This document shows positions 33,524-42,920 of a stretch of DNA of 47,697 nucleotides, one piece after another. Below the pieces are notes generated by a model, which was not told the origin of the DNA, did not search any database, and saw only the letters and a list, made by a program, of their open reading frames with translations. Numbering within the stretch: the first letter of the stretch is position 1; each line of letters begins with the position of its first letter. A program made the position numbers and the translations under genes. This stretch comes from Sphingomonadales bacterium 63-6 (GTDB lineage: Bacteria > Pseudomonadota > Alphaproteobacteria > Sphingomonadales > Sphingomonadaceae). Location: the NCBI GenBank assembly GCA_001898545.1, contig MKUB01000145.1, forward strand, positions 1 through 47,697, read 5' to 3'.

Positions 33524-34966
33524 TCAAGAAAATGAGCTAGGCTTTGGGATGCCACCTTGGATCAGAAAGGTGATCACATAGACTGGAGCAGACTTGGTCT
33601 CGACGGGAATGATAAGAAGGCCATCCTCGACAGGGAATGGAGGTGTGCTTTTCGGACTGCAATCCAAGACGCATAAGAAAGCGATAAGCCGGTTCGTGCC
33701 TACGGCATAACTCGCGGCTTGCTCTGCGAACTTCTTGCAATCATCCGGCCGCAAATTTCTCCTTTGTTCTGATTTCAGCTCAATGCGAACCCCTCGATAC
33801 GATAGGTCGGTTCGACCGCCAGTTGCGTAAGCCTGCTCTTCCAAGTCGACACCGATATTGGGATGTTGGCGCAGAAATTGCCTCACGTCCTTTTGGAATG
33901 TGGCCTCGTCAATTTGAGTCGGATAACGCGCATCCTGGACAGATTGTCCGGCCAAATTTCCGAATGCCGCCAGGAGTGGGAGGGATGCGAGCACCTCGCT
34001 TTCGGCAATTCGTGGCTCGAGCCGAAGTTTCTCTCGAAGGTCGAGGATTTTTCTATCAACGGCGGGATACCCGGTTATCGGATTTTGGGAATGGTCAGCG
34101 CCATCAAGCCTGAGAATGCGCTGACCGGCTACAATCACCGGCTGCTCGCTCCCCAAAGGACTGAATTCTGCCGCATAGATAAATTCATAGGGATGTGCGC
34201 TGAGGCTTTGGGGTGCATGAAGAACCATCCGACCTCTTTGCTTGAACAGAAACGGCGCTTCGCCTTTCGGGCGATCAAAAACAAACGTAGGCAAGTCGAA
34301 CGTACTCTCCGGCTCTATAGACACCGGAGTGAGGTGCAAGCGTTCAGCATCATCAGGCCAACGAGAAACTTTAATGCTGATCTCAAGGTCGTGTGTCTGG
34401 CGTGATGGCAGCCATTGGATCTCAGCTGCTGGCTGACCATTGATCGAGAATTCTAGGAAAGCGACGGCCAGATCTTCCTTCTTTGGTTCTCTATCACGGT
34501 GGTGCGAACGCGCCCAATCCGGGATAGTGGGTTCGGGGTCACTACACATCGCCACGGGCATAGGAATTTCGGAAATTCGTTTCCGAATGGGGGCAACATC
34601 GTCCAGAGTCAGTTCTTCACCAATCTTGGAAAGTGCCTCGACCAAGCCCTGTTCAAAAACCGTGTTGCCTGCCGAATCCGCCATGACTTTTGCTCTTGCC
34701 GCTGCAGCACGGAGAAGTCGGTCAGAGTCGGCTTCGCCAGAGAGCAATGCCCGCTTCCAATCTTCCAAGAACCGGACGCATTCGATGGCTTCTGCGAGTG
34801 AGAACCATAGCTTGGCTGCCGGAGCCCGCCCAAATGCATCTGCGGCTTTGCGGATTGAGTGAGCGGCGCCTTTCAGCGCGTCAACATCGCCTTCGCCACT
34901 TTCGCTGCGAAGCAAGAGAGTTGCTTCAATCCGGGAAGGAAAAACCTGTTCTAGAATGGCGCTCAT
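33524..34966 (-). CDS. Unknown protein with C-terminal PD-(D/E)XK nuclease domain
   Basis: 480 residues if started at ATG 34966; a TTG at 34999 is possible. The N-terminal third is helical (VDALKGAAHSIRKAADAFG, AIECVRFLEDWKRALL), the middle is beta-rich, and the C-terminus carries a nuclease core: a helix FQKDVRQFLRQHP, then GGRTDLSYRGVRIELKSEQ with Asp387, Glu397 and Lys399, followed by CKKFAEQAASYAVGTNRLIAFLCVLD as the next helix and strand. The gene overlaps the 3' end of the 855-residue protein gene by 41 bases, which indicates that the two are made together and probably act together. The function is unknown; a DNA-cleaving effector is the best guess. Confidence 0.75.
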   Translation of the reverse strand: MSAILEQVFPSRIEATLLLRSESGEGDVDALKGAAHSIRKAADAFGRAPAAKLWFSLAEAIECVRFLEDWKRALLSGEADSDRLLRAAAARAKVMADSAGNTVFEQGLVEALSKIGEELTLDDVAPIRKRISEIPMPVAMCSDPEPTIPDWARSHHRDREPKKEDLAVAFLEFSINGQPAAEIQWLPSRQTHDLEISIKVSRWPDDAERLHLTPVSIEPESTFDLPTFVFDRPKGEAPFLFKQRGRMVLHAPQSLSAHPYEFIYAAEFSPLGSEQPVIVAGQRILRLDGADHSQNPITGYPAVDRKILDLREKLRLEPRIAESEVLASLPLLAAFGNLAGQSVQDARYPTQIDEATFQKDVRQFLRQHPNIGVDLEEQAYATGGRTDLSYRGVRIELKSEQRRNLRPDDCKKFAEQAASYAVGTNRLIAFLCVLDCSPKSTPPFPVEDGLLIIPVETKSAPVYVITFLIQGGIPKPSSFS

Positions 34967-37493
34967 TTGAATCCGCTTGCTGTCGCTCCTTTTCGGCAAC
35001 GTTTTTGTGCCACTTAGATTTCACCGCATTCAACTCGGCTTCATCGCCACTTGCAACTGCCGATTCAAAGCGATGGGCAAGCGAAATGAACTGACCCGAT
35101 GTGCGAAGCGCGCTGTTCCTGACGGTATCGGGGATATCTTCGGCGCACGAAGCGGCGAGCTTCTTCGCAGCATCAGTCGCGCCAGCCAAGCTCAGCCGTT
35201 CAATGATTTCGTAAGCGAGCCAGGTCTTGGCAACCAGTATGGAGTTCCCGAACGCCACGAACTTATCTTGCCGAGCAACTACCGAACTATCGGTAAGAAG
35301 CTCCAATAGTCGCCGCGTTTCATCGTCGCGGTTAAAGTCATCGCCCAGATGTGGCAACGTGTAGAGAACCAGGTCGGCGAGAGTCTCTTCGCCTTCCAAC
35401 GCACGAGCCAAATAGCGTAGTTCATTGCGCAGATAGAGGGGTTCGACCGTGAGGGCGGCATCGATCAGTATCTTTGCCAGTGCTTCCTTCTGCTCCCCGA
35501 AAACATCCGCCCAGGTTGCAAGCCGTTCGATGCAGGTGACAAGAAAGTCATCTTCTCGCTCTCGCCCCCGGTAATAGTAGAGGAGATTGAGAACTGCATG
35601 TGCAGCTCTCGGTCGGAGCGTCTCAGGCAAGCTGAAACGCCCCAAGGCGCGGACAGCGGCCTTATGCACTACCAGATACTGGTCCCACAGGAGCACGCAA
35701 AACGCCTCGTAAACGAGTGGTGGTATGTTAGAATGTGATTTGTATCGAACCTCGCCTAGGGCCGTCGCGGCATAGGAGCGCACAAGGGCGGACGGTCCGA
35801 CTAACCCGTAATACAAGTGCGGGAGAATTTTCTTCAGGCCATCCACTGATGACGCGAGATGCTGCGTGACGCCAAGAGCGGCTCCCTTCAGCTCATTGCG
35901 CTCATCCGGAATGGCGTCGATCATACCCAATACTTTGTCGGTCAACTCGGCGTTATCGCTTGCAGCAACTGCCGCCCACTCAACATAACGCTCCATCAAA
36001 TTCCTGATTGTCGACCGGTGATTGCCGCGCTCCATCACCTGAAGCCAATTCTCATCAGGTTCTTTGGGTTTGGCATCGATTGCGGCAAGGCGGTCTGCCA
36101 TCAGAAGTGCTGCACCAAGCAATCCGTCGATTTCTGCACCCGCAACTAGCTCAAGCTCATATGGCTCACTGCGGAATGTGCTGGCGACCTCCTGTAGGAC
36201 GTCGTCATCATCCTCAGTCGTCGCCGCCCATAGTAGGCGTCGGAAGGCTGTGCGATGCCCCTCCGAGTCAGTGGGAATGGGCTCCTTGTTGGCGGTGAAG
36301 CGACCTGTGCGAAGCACATGTGAGTAGATCTTGAAGGCACGTGCTCGAGACACGCGATCTGACCCCGTAATCAGCTCCTGAATAGTCTTATCCGCTTCGT
36401 CTGGAATGTCACAGAATACACCAGAAATAGCTTCGTTAAGGTGGTGCAAGTTTTCATGATGCCGGTCTAGGTCATCAATCAGGAGATATGCTCGGGCGAA
36501 CGTAGAAGCCATCGATCTGAGAGAGCTGTTCGCAGCTTTAGCGTCAAACGTCTGAAGCGTTGCAAAGCCGCGACCCGCGAGCTCGACCAAAAACCGGCGA
36601 CGGCTGGAAAGCAGTGCGTCCAGCTCAGCAACAACTTCTTTGGGAAACGTCTCCCAAAGAAGTTTCAGCAGGGCTGGCTTGGGATCAGGGCGAGGCAGCC
36701 CAATGAACTGTTCTTGGTCAGGTTTGGCATACTCGACGGCGCGCTTAGTCAAGCGCCTTGCATCGTCAGATTCTAGAAATTCCGGACTCCGGGTGAGGAT
36801 CTCAACTGCCTTCCCGTATGCCAATGGGTGATCAGCTGCCTTGACGGCAAGACGAGCGAGGCGTTTCGGGTCAGCATTGATCGACTGCAGGATGGCAATG
36901 CCAACCTCAACAAACCAGCCTTCCTGGTCAGCAAGGTCAAACATGTAGAGGGTGAGCGCCTCGCCGTAATGCTCAGGAGCCAAGCGAGCGCTTTCGATGA
37001 GACGGTTCTGATTTTCGTTGGACCGTTCATTGTCCAACGCTGCGATGTCCGCGAGGATTGTCGCTTCGATCGTCGTTAGTTCTGCCTTTAGTTTCTGGCG
37101 CGTGGCTTCACGTGCCTCTGCACGCTTTCTTGCCTGACGCGCTTCTTCTTCGGCCTGAGCTTCTTTGATCGCACGAGCCTTGTCTCGCTTGGCCACAAGC
37201 TCGCTGATGTTGGGAAGAGCTATCGGTTTGCGGTGCTCGCAAGAAACGCAGTTTCGATCATAGAAATCTATGGCTGAGTCTCGCAAATCCCAACAGGCCG
37301 ATCCACCCATTGGAGCAAAATCGCATTGCAATGAGTGGTGCCCGATAGGGTAGCCGGTTTCCGCTTCTATTAGCCCGACTCCGCCAAATTTCTCTACGCG
37401 GACATGTGCGCACCAATTTTTGACGAGCTGCATGGTCGCGGCGTTTTTCTTGCCGGCCGCGATAGTGTCTTCGATATCCTTGTCACGTTTCAT
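34926..37493 (-). CDS. Large helical (HEAT-like) protein with N-terminal Cys cluster
   Basis: 855 residues. Near the N-terminus five Cys occur (28, 57, 67, 82, 85); the set C57-x9-C67-x14-C82-x2-C85, with nearby His52, His53 and His87, could bind Zn or an Fe-S cluster. Residues ~97-150 are a highly charged coiled coil (KARAIKEAQAEEEARQARKRAEA). The rest, ~160-830, is almost wholly alpha-helical with repeated short helices like HEAT or Armadillo repeats (ALVRSYAATALGEVRY, LVVHKAAVRALGRFSL). No nuclease or ATPase motif is visible. It is the first gene of a two-gene unit with the overlapping nuclease gene. It may be a sensor or scaffold that controls the nuclease. No named family is recognised. 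Confidence 0.75.
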   Translation of the reverse strand: MKRDKDIEDTIAAGKKNAATMQLVKNWCAHVRVEKFGGVGLIEAETGYPIGHHSLQCDFAPMGGSACWDLRDSAIDFYDRNCVSCEHRKPIALPNISELVAKRDKARAIKEAQAEEEARQARKRAEAREATRQKLKAELTTIEATILADIAALDNERSNENQNRLIESARLAPEHYGEALTLYMFDLADQEGWFVEVGIAILQSINADPKRLARLAVKAADHPLAYGKAVEILTRSPEFLESDDARRLTKRAVEYAKPDQEQFIGLPRPDPKPALLKLLWETFPKEVVAELDALLSSRRRFLVELAGRGFATLQTFDAKAANSSLRSMASTFARAYLLIDDLDRHHENLHHLNEAISGVFCDIPDEADKTIQELITGSDRVSRARAFKIYSHVLRTGRFTANKEPIPTDSEGHRTAFRRLLWAATTEDDDDVLQEVASTFRSEPYELELVAGAEIDGLLGAALLMADRLAAIDAKPKEPDENWLQVMERGNHRSTIRNLMERYVEWAAVAASDNAELTDKVLGMIDAIPDERNELKGAALGVTQHLASSVDGLKKILPHLYYGLVGPSALVRSYAATALGEVRYKSHSNIPPLVYEAFCVLLWDQYLVVHKAAVRALGRFSLPETLRPRAAHAVLNLLYYYRGREREDDFLVTCIERLATWADVFGEQKEALAKILIDAALTVEPLYLRNELRYLARALEGEETLADLVLYTLPHLGDDFNRDDETRRLLELLTDSSVVARQDKFVAFGNSILVAKTWLAYEIIERLSLAGATDAAKKLAASCAEDIPDTVRNSALRTSGQFISLAHRFESAVASGDEAELNAVKSKWHKNVAEKERQQADSNERHSRTGFSFPD

Positions 37494-37972
37494 AGCAGCA
37501 TTGGGCTTGGAAAATAAAACAATCTAGGCCTCATGGAGTGATGCGCAAAGCCAAACAATAGTGATTACGGTTTAAGCTCCAATGCATCTCTGCGCACCAC
37601 GAAACAGATCGCTAGAGGATCTCAAAACTCAGCCAGCGCTCAAGTGGCCGGAGAACTCGCTTGAAGGCCACACAGAGTAGAAGCGCAACCAAATGGGACT
37701 CGCGCTCGCAGCGATCAACGATAGTCCAATTCCGCAGTACACCCGTTCAAAATCCGACGTTCCGCTTCCGGCCCAGCTACAGTCGTCGGTAAGCGGCTGA
37801 ATGAACGGCAGCTATTGATCAGCTAATTCGAGGCCGGGAATGTCGTCTTTGTCGGCGAAAGGAGTTCTAGCAAGAAGCGGTAGCAAAGAATGCTGCGCGG
37901 AGTCAGCAGGACGACCGAGATATTGTGTCCTAGGTGAAGTAGGCATGCAGGGGAGAGCTCTACTTAGACAGG
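37494..37972. other. Intergenic gap without recognised gene
   Basis: 479 bases. A 69-codon plus-strand frame at 37840-38049 is Arg/Gly/Ser-rich without a ribosome site and is not believed. No RNA gene, hairpin or repeat of note was seen. The stretch should contain the promoter of the Cys-cluster protein gene, but no clear boxes are visible. Confidence 0.4.
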
Positions 37973-38884
37973 TCAGAGCGGATCGTGGATGCGAGCCGGG
38001 TGGTAGTGACCGACGATGTTCTCCGGTGACAGATCGACGGTCAGGCTGAGGGCAGAGCCGGCGCCTGGACCGAGCGCATAGGATTGCTCACCGATCAACT
38101 CGCAGAACAGGAACTCCAAGATCAACCCCGCAAACTCCCCCAGCGTATTCTCGCGCATCGACTTGATCGGGATATCGCACACGAACATTGTCGGCCGACC
38201 CACCGATTTAAGAACCTTCTTCGCCTCGAACGTCCCCACCAGCCGAATGCCGAGGCAGTAAATATACTCGCTGCCATAGACTAGATAGTGACCCGATCCG
38301 CCTAGCCGGGTTATCAGGGCGCACTCATCCGCGCAGAAATAGAGACTTCCCTCGCGTCCACCCGAAGTATTGCGAGCATTGACGTCGGCGACGGCCGCCT
38401 CGAACTTCTCATCGGTCACCCAGGGGAAGTGGCTCATCACGAATAACGTCCGGGCCCGTTCCTCTGCCTCGTCCGCGCGCAGGCATTGGAGGCCGCCTTC
38501 ATAGAATTGCGCAAGGTCGTTGGTGCGGGTCGCATGGCCGGCGCGGAACGCGCGATATTCCTGCGCTAGCCGCTCGGTAGTTAGCGACTTCATCTCGATG
38601 TCGATTCCCTCCACAGCGAAGACAATTTCGTTCAGCCAAGTCAGATCATCGCAGACGACATATTTGGGTGGATCACGTTTAAATTTGTCCTTCACCGCTT
38701 CGGTGAGGATGTCGCCGAGCAACGTCCAGATGCGGCCCCGCCAGCTGGCAACATCCGGGTAGCAGAAAACGTCGTCCGGAACGGGCGGCCGGTATGCGAT
38801 AGTCTCGGACAGCTCGCGATCTTTATAGCCCGACTTCATCTCGCCGGCGTAGCAGCAATTCGCCCATTGATAATACATATCCAC
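37973..38884 (-). CDS. Hypothetical protein, divergent partner of PD-(D/E)XK nuclease
   Basis: 303 residues from GTG 38884 (GGAG five bases before) or ATG 38878. It is a soluble alpha/beta protein with many Cys residues scattered (about a dozen), none in a tight CxxC pair apart from the N-terminal NCCY. Notable stretches are YVVCDDLTWLNEIVFAVEGI, SLYFCADECALITRLGGSGHYLVYGSEYIYCLG and FVCDIPIKSM. No known motif is recognised. It is divergent from the nuclease gene at 38985 with about 100 bases between, so the pair may share a control region. Confidence 0.65.
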   Translation of the reverse strand: MDMYYQWANCCYAGEMKSGYKDRELSETIAYRPPVPDDVFCYPDVASWRGRIWTLLGDILTEAVKDKFKRDPPKYVVCDDLTWLNEIVFAVEGIDIEMKSLTTERLAQEYRAFRAGHATRTNDLAQFYEGGLQCLRADEAEERARTLFVMSHFPWVTDEKFEAAVADVNARNTSGGREGSLYFCADECALITRLGGSGHYLVYGSEYIYCLGIRLVGTFEAKKVLKSVGRPTMFVCDIPIKSMRENTLGEFAGLILEFLFCELIGEQSYALGPGAGSALSLTVDLSPENIVGHYHPARIHDPL

Positions 38885-38984
38885 CCGTCTCCATTCGTCG
38901 AACGAACTTATTGGGGAACTCGTCAGGCGATGTAAATGTCAGCAATGGCAGCGAACCTGGTCAGCGCTTTGCTACTGTTCCTGC

Positions 38985-40241
38985 TTGACCTTGGCTCAAT
39001 TGTTTACCTCTATCGCCGGAAAACAGGGATTTGCGAGGCGATGGGTGATTGATGATCGATTGAGTGCGCTGCTCGACGACCCAGACTTCCACGAAGTCCA
39101 GAGTCGGATGAGCCGCTTCAACCTGTTCGAAGCCTTGGGCGCGGTGCATGGCGAGCTCAAACATTCGAACTTCCTCGGCTATCTCCTCGCCCCCAATCGC
39201 CCACATGGCCTTGGGTCCACGCCGCTCGAACGGATCTTGCGCCGCGCCCTTGAAACGATCCCCTCGGAGGCCCGACCGATCAGCACTTTGGACCTCATCG
39301 TCGGCGATCTCGACAACGCCATCGTCCACCGTGAGCGCTACGCCATCGACCTCCTGATCGAGATCAAGGAATTGAAGCTTATCGTCGTCATCGAGAACAA
39401 GGTTCACGCTAAGGTCGGTGACGGGCAGCTCGTCCGCTACCGCGAGCGGGTCACCTCCGAATATCCCGACTACCGCAAGCTCTATCTGTTCCTGACCCCC
39501 GCAGGTGCACCACCAGATGACGACGCCTATTGGCCGCTGAGCTACTCTATGCTTGCCCAGACCTTGGAAGCGATCGCCGCCGAACCCACCGCTGGCGATG
39601 CGCCCCGCCTGATTATCGAACATTATGTCGATATGCTGAGGAAGAACATCGTGGACGATGACCATCTGCGCGGCTTGGCCGCCAAACTCTATGAGCGACA
39701 CAAGGAAGCCCTCGATTTCATCTTCGAGAGCCGCCCGCAGGCCGGCAACCTCGTAGAGTTCATCGCCCAGCGAGTGCGCACGACGGACGGCCTCATCATC
39801 GACACAGACGGGCCTTCGATGCTCAGATTCCTCCCCGTGCAATGGGAAAGCAGGTTGACCCACAAGAGCGATCCCAAGGACTGGACCCGCACTGGACGCG
39901 GGCTCCTATTTGAGGTGAAACGGGATTCCGCAAGGTCAGGACGACTGATGCTTTCGTTGGTCATGGGGCCGGGTGATGCCGCCCATCGGGCGGCTCTATA
40001 TCAGGGGGCGAAGAGCCGGTCGGATCTGTTCGTCGGTCTGGTGAAGCCAATGGGGGTCAAATGGTCCACCATCTTCAGCCGCGACCTCATGACCGCCAAG
40101 CTCGCCGAAACCCTTACAACTGAGCAGCAGGAAGCCAATGCCGACCTTGCTTGGTCTGATTTTCAAGGGACGACATTGCCCGCGCTCATTCAGGCGGTCC
40201 TTGAGATCGATGAAGAGATCGCCGCCAGAAAAGGGGGGTGA
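38985..40241 (+). CDS. PD-(D/E)XK nuclease family protein (PDDEXK_4-like)
   Basis: 418 residues from TTG 38985; GTG at 39045, preceded by GAGG, is an alternative start. The N-terminal half is a clear nuclease of the PDDEXK_4 type: FNLFEALGAVHGELKHSNFLGYLL with Glu57, then RYAIDLLIEIKELKLIVVIENKVHA with Asp122, Glu137 and Lys139, then GDGQLVRYRERV with Gln148 and LYLFLTPAG. The C-terminal half (about 230-418) is a mixed domain of unknown role that may bind a partner or ligand. Proteins of this family are common in mobile and defence regions, but their targets are poorly known. Confidence 0.82.
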   Translation: MTLAQLFTSIAGKQGFARRWVIDDRLSALLDDPDFHEVQSRMSRFNLFEALGAVHGELKHSNFLGYLLAPNRPHGLGSTPLERILRRALETIPSEARPISTLDLIVGDLDNAIVHRERYAIDLLIEIKELKLIVVIENKVHAKVGDGQLVRYRERVTSEYPDYRKLYLFLTPAGAPPDDDAYWPLSYSMLAQTLEAIAAEPTAGDAPRLIIEHYVDMLRKNIVDDDHLRGLAAKLYERHKEALDFIFESRPQAGNLVEFIAQRVRTTDGLIIDTDGPSMLRFLPVQWESRLTHKSDPKDWTRTGRGLLFEVKRDSARSGRLMLSLVMGPGDAAHRAALYQGAKSRSDLFVGLVKPMGVKWSTIFSRDLMTAKLAETLTTEQQEANADLAWSDFQGTTLPALIQAVLEIDEEIAARKGG

Positions 40242-40679
40242 CACGTCGCGGGGCAGTCCCTCATAAGCCGCCGGCGCGGCGAAGAAGCCAAGGGGATACC
40301 TACCCCCCTCCGACCTTGCCGCTCTTAGAGCCAGTGGCAGGCCAAATCCTCAAAACGGCTAGTTCACACGTTACCAGATAGACGAATAGCGGCTTCCAAG
40401 GGGCGGGTCTGGGGATGTGAATGGCAGCTATGTTGGCGATAGCGGTCAGCTATACGTCTACTGATCGGAGTGTCCGCATTTGGAGGATTTGGGCTGATAG
40501 CTGCCTGACCGGACACGACACCATAGCGGTCGGCCTCGGCGCGTTGAAACAAAGTCTATCTTCCCCTTGCGAGCGAATGAGGTAGTAAGGCGATGCGGGC
40601 AATGCGGACGCCCGCTAAGGCGGCTTGTCGCCCAAGTTCCGCTCCATGAGCCGCGTTTGCGGCAAGGAGCGTACTTGCA
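40242..40679. other. Intergenic gap upstream of chrA
   Basis: 438 bases with no credible gene. A C-rich tract with ATACCTACCCCCC near 40295-40307 resembles metal-operator composition but lacks an inverted partner. The end of the gap supplies AAGGAG for chrA. It may contain the junction between the nuclease-rich insert and the chromate locus; no direct repeat was found. Confidence 0.4.
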
Positions 40680-41861
40680 ATGATGACCGAGACTTATTCT
40701 CCGCCCCGGATTTCCCTCCTCCAGCTATTCCTGAGGTTTCTGCGTTTCGGCTGCTTGGCATTCGGCGGACCTGTGGCACAGATTGCGATGGTGAAGCAGG
40801 CGTTAGTGGAGGAGGATCGCTGGATTTCGCCGGTGCGCTTTAACCGGCTGCTCGCGGTGATGCAGGTTCTGCCGGGGCCAGAGGCGCACGAGTTGTGCGT
40901 CCATCTGGGCATGGTCGCGCGTGGGCGGATCGGCGGCTTGCTGGCCGGGCTGGGATTCATGTTGCCCGGTTTTGTCCTGATGCTTGGTGCCGCGTGGCTC
41001 TACAAGGACTGGATCTTCAGCAATCCGGCGATGGCGCCCGTCTTCCTGGGGGTGCAGATAGCTGTGCTCGCAATCATCCTTCGCGCGGTGCAGCGCATTG
41101 GAACGCATATTCTTGAGGACCGGCTGTTGTGGCTGCTCGCTGCGGCGTCGCTCGGTGCAACCCTGCTGGGCGTGCCTTTTTGGCTTCCGCTGATCTCAGC
41201 GGGACTATTCTATAGCTTTGCAACGCGGCCGGCGATCATCGCGTCGGTCTTAGTCGTGGCCATCCTATTGGCTTATCTGACCTCCGACGCGGCGCCTGTC
41301 GTGAAGGCAAACATCGCCGTAAGCGAAGCGGGCGTTATCGCGCTGTTCATCGCCGGTTTGAAAGGCGGCCTCCTGACCTTCGGCGGCGCCTATACGGCTA
41401 TCCCTTACGTCCGTGCCGACACCGTCGGACGGGGCTGGCTGTCCGACGGCAGCTTTCTCGACGGCGTCGCGCTTGCGGGGATGCTGCCTGCGCCACTAGT
41501 TATCTTTGCGACCTTTGCGGGTTATGTTGCTGGTGGGTTTCCCGGCGCAGTGGCGATCACGGTCGGAATGTTCTTGCCTGCTTTCGCTTTTTCAATGGTC
41601 TTCTTCGAGAGGCTGGAGGCGGTAGTCGAGAACCCTGCGCTTCACAATATGCTGGCGGGCGTCGCTGCGGCTGTCGTGGGCGTGATTGCCGCCACGTGGC
41701 TTCAGTTTGGCCAGTCGACCGCTCAACGCGCGACCGACTTAGGCTCATCAGCTTTAATCTTTGCAGCGGCATTATGGGTCGTGTGGCGCTGGAAAGGCAA
41801 GTTGGCTGCACCAGCTATCATCTTCGTTTCCGGCGCAGCGGGGTGGTGGTTAAATCTCTAA
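40680..41861 (+). CDS. chrA: Chromate efflux transporter ChrA
   Basis: 393 residues with about ten membrane segments in two homologous halves, as in long-chain CHR-family proteins. The first half has LRFGCLAFGGPVAQIAMVKQ and LPGPEAHELCVHLG; the second has LKGGLLTFGGAYTAIPYVR and LAGMLPAPLVIFATFAGY, the repeat of the same motifs. It expels chromate from the cytoplasm using membrane potential. AAGGAG stands ten bases before the ATG pair at 40680. It points away from the chrB/porin/dismutase operon at 27.4-30.4 kb, with the resolvase and nuclease genes in between. Confidence 0.93.
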   Translation: MMTETYSPPRISLLQLFLRFLRFGCLAFGGPVAQIAMVKQALVEEDRWISPVRFNRLLAVMQVLPGPEAHELCVHLGMVARGRIGGLLAGLGFMLPGFVLMLGAAWLYKDWIFSNPAMAPVFLGVQIAVLAIILRAVQRIGTHILEDRLLWLLAAASLGATLLGVPFWLPLISAGLFYSFATRPAIIASVLVVAILLAYLTSDAAPVVKANIAVSEAGVIALFIAGLKGGLLTFGGAYTAIPYVRADTVGRGWLSDGSFLDGVALAGMLPAPLVIFATFAGYVAGGFPGAVAITVGMFLPAFAFSMVFFERLEAVVENPALHNMLAGVAAAVVGVIAATWLQFGQSTAQRATDLGSSALIFAAALWVVWRWKGKLAAPAIIFVSGAAGWWLNL

Positions 41862-42169
41862 GACGTGGGACGACGCATATGTCGGGTACCCTCAATATGT
41901 CGGACAAAGTGATGCAAATCGGCGCTGCCTGAAAGCAGGCGCGGCGGCTGTTGCAGCGAAAGGCAATCTGCGGCCGGTTGGTTCAGAGTCCCTGAACGGC
42001 ATGAGCAGTCGTTGCCGCCGTCTAAACGAAGACAAGGAGGCTTGGTGGGTCTGGCAGCCGCGAGGCACCGACACAGGACGGCTGGCGAACCGGAATGTAC
42101 CGCGCTAACACTCGCTCATCTGAATGCTTCCGCGCGAGGGCGCGAGGCTCATCCACACAGGGGGTATCG
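41862..42169. other. Intergenic stretch after chrA
   Basis: 308 bases with no gene. GCCTG-AAAG-CAGGC (41927-41940) is a small hairpin that could end chrA transcription. Two copies of ATATGTCGG occur at about 41877-41885 and 41896-41904; they may be remnants of a mobile element end, but no partner was found. Confidence 0.4.
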
Positions 42170-42802
42170 ATGGACGAGTTTGATGGTGGCCGTAGGTTCG
42201 TCGATGGGTGCGTTAGGGCCTATGGGGCTGCGACCAAGCATATGATGAAAGTCTGGGAGGAAGTGACCGGCGAGCCCATGGATAAGCTCACAGGCCATCC
42301 AAAGGATCGCTTCCAGAGAGCTCTCGAGTATTTTGTTCGGGCGATGGAAAGCGGTGACGCTGCAGCGCTGCGCGCGAAGCTGGATGAGGCGACCGGTGAT
42401 GACGGGATAGTCAAGTCCCTGATCGAGGAAAGCTTGGCATCGCCGGAAGAGGCGCTTCTTCCTGACGCCGACGATGTGCCGCCGTACGTATTTAAAAAGG
42501 CGATGTGGGATGAGGCCCTCCACCGTGCGGGGGAGGAGCCTGTCGACGTCTACCTAGACGATTTCCTCCGCGCCGTCGTGTCAAGAGTAATCAGCGAGAT
42601 GGGATGGACTCGCCGTTTCAACGTAGGAGAAAATCGTCACTTACCCCGCATGATCCAATGGTTGCGCGAAGTGGAGGACGAGTCGAAAGGGGATGGGGGT
42701 GTCGGCTTGCACCTCATGAATCGTGCGTCTGTGGGACGTGTCGCGTCTTACCCTACCAGTCCTTACACTCTAAAAGTCAGGCTCGATGCAAATTGGCTCT
42801 GA
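42170..42802 (+). CDS. Hypothetical soluble protein
   Basis: 210 residues from ATG 42170, which has AGGGGG eight bases upstream; longer frames lack this. The protein is acidic and helical (FVDGCVRAYGAATKHMMKVWEEVTG, RFQRALEYFVRAMESGDAAALRAKLDEA, VDVYLDDFLRAVVSRVISEMGW). No signal peptide, membrane segment or known motif was seen. It stands alone between chrA and the tRNA-like gene. The function is unknown. Confidence 0.62.
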   Translation: MDEFDGGRRFVDGCVRAYGAATKHMMKVWEEVTGEPMDKLTGHPKDRFQRALEYFVRAMESGDAAALRAKLDEATGDDGIVKSLIEESLASPEEALLPDADDVPPYVFKKAMWDEALHRAGEEPVDVYLDDFLRAVVSRVISEMGWTRRFNVGENRHLPRMIQWLREVEDESKGDGGVGLHLMNRASVGRVASYPTSPYTLKVRLDANWL

Positions 42803-42920
42803 CAGTCGGAATGCCAGGAGTTGAGGCGTGCATGGGTGTCACTTCGTACCGTCCCGTTGGATGCTTCAAGACATCGAACGCTGACGGGCAAAAGTCGAAC
42901 GCTCGACGCCCTCAATGATC

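Noticed and set aside
37840..38049. 69-codon plus-strand frame
   Set aside because: Low-quality composition, no ribosome site and no neighbour logic.
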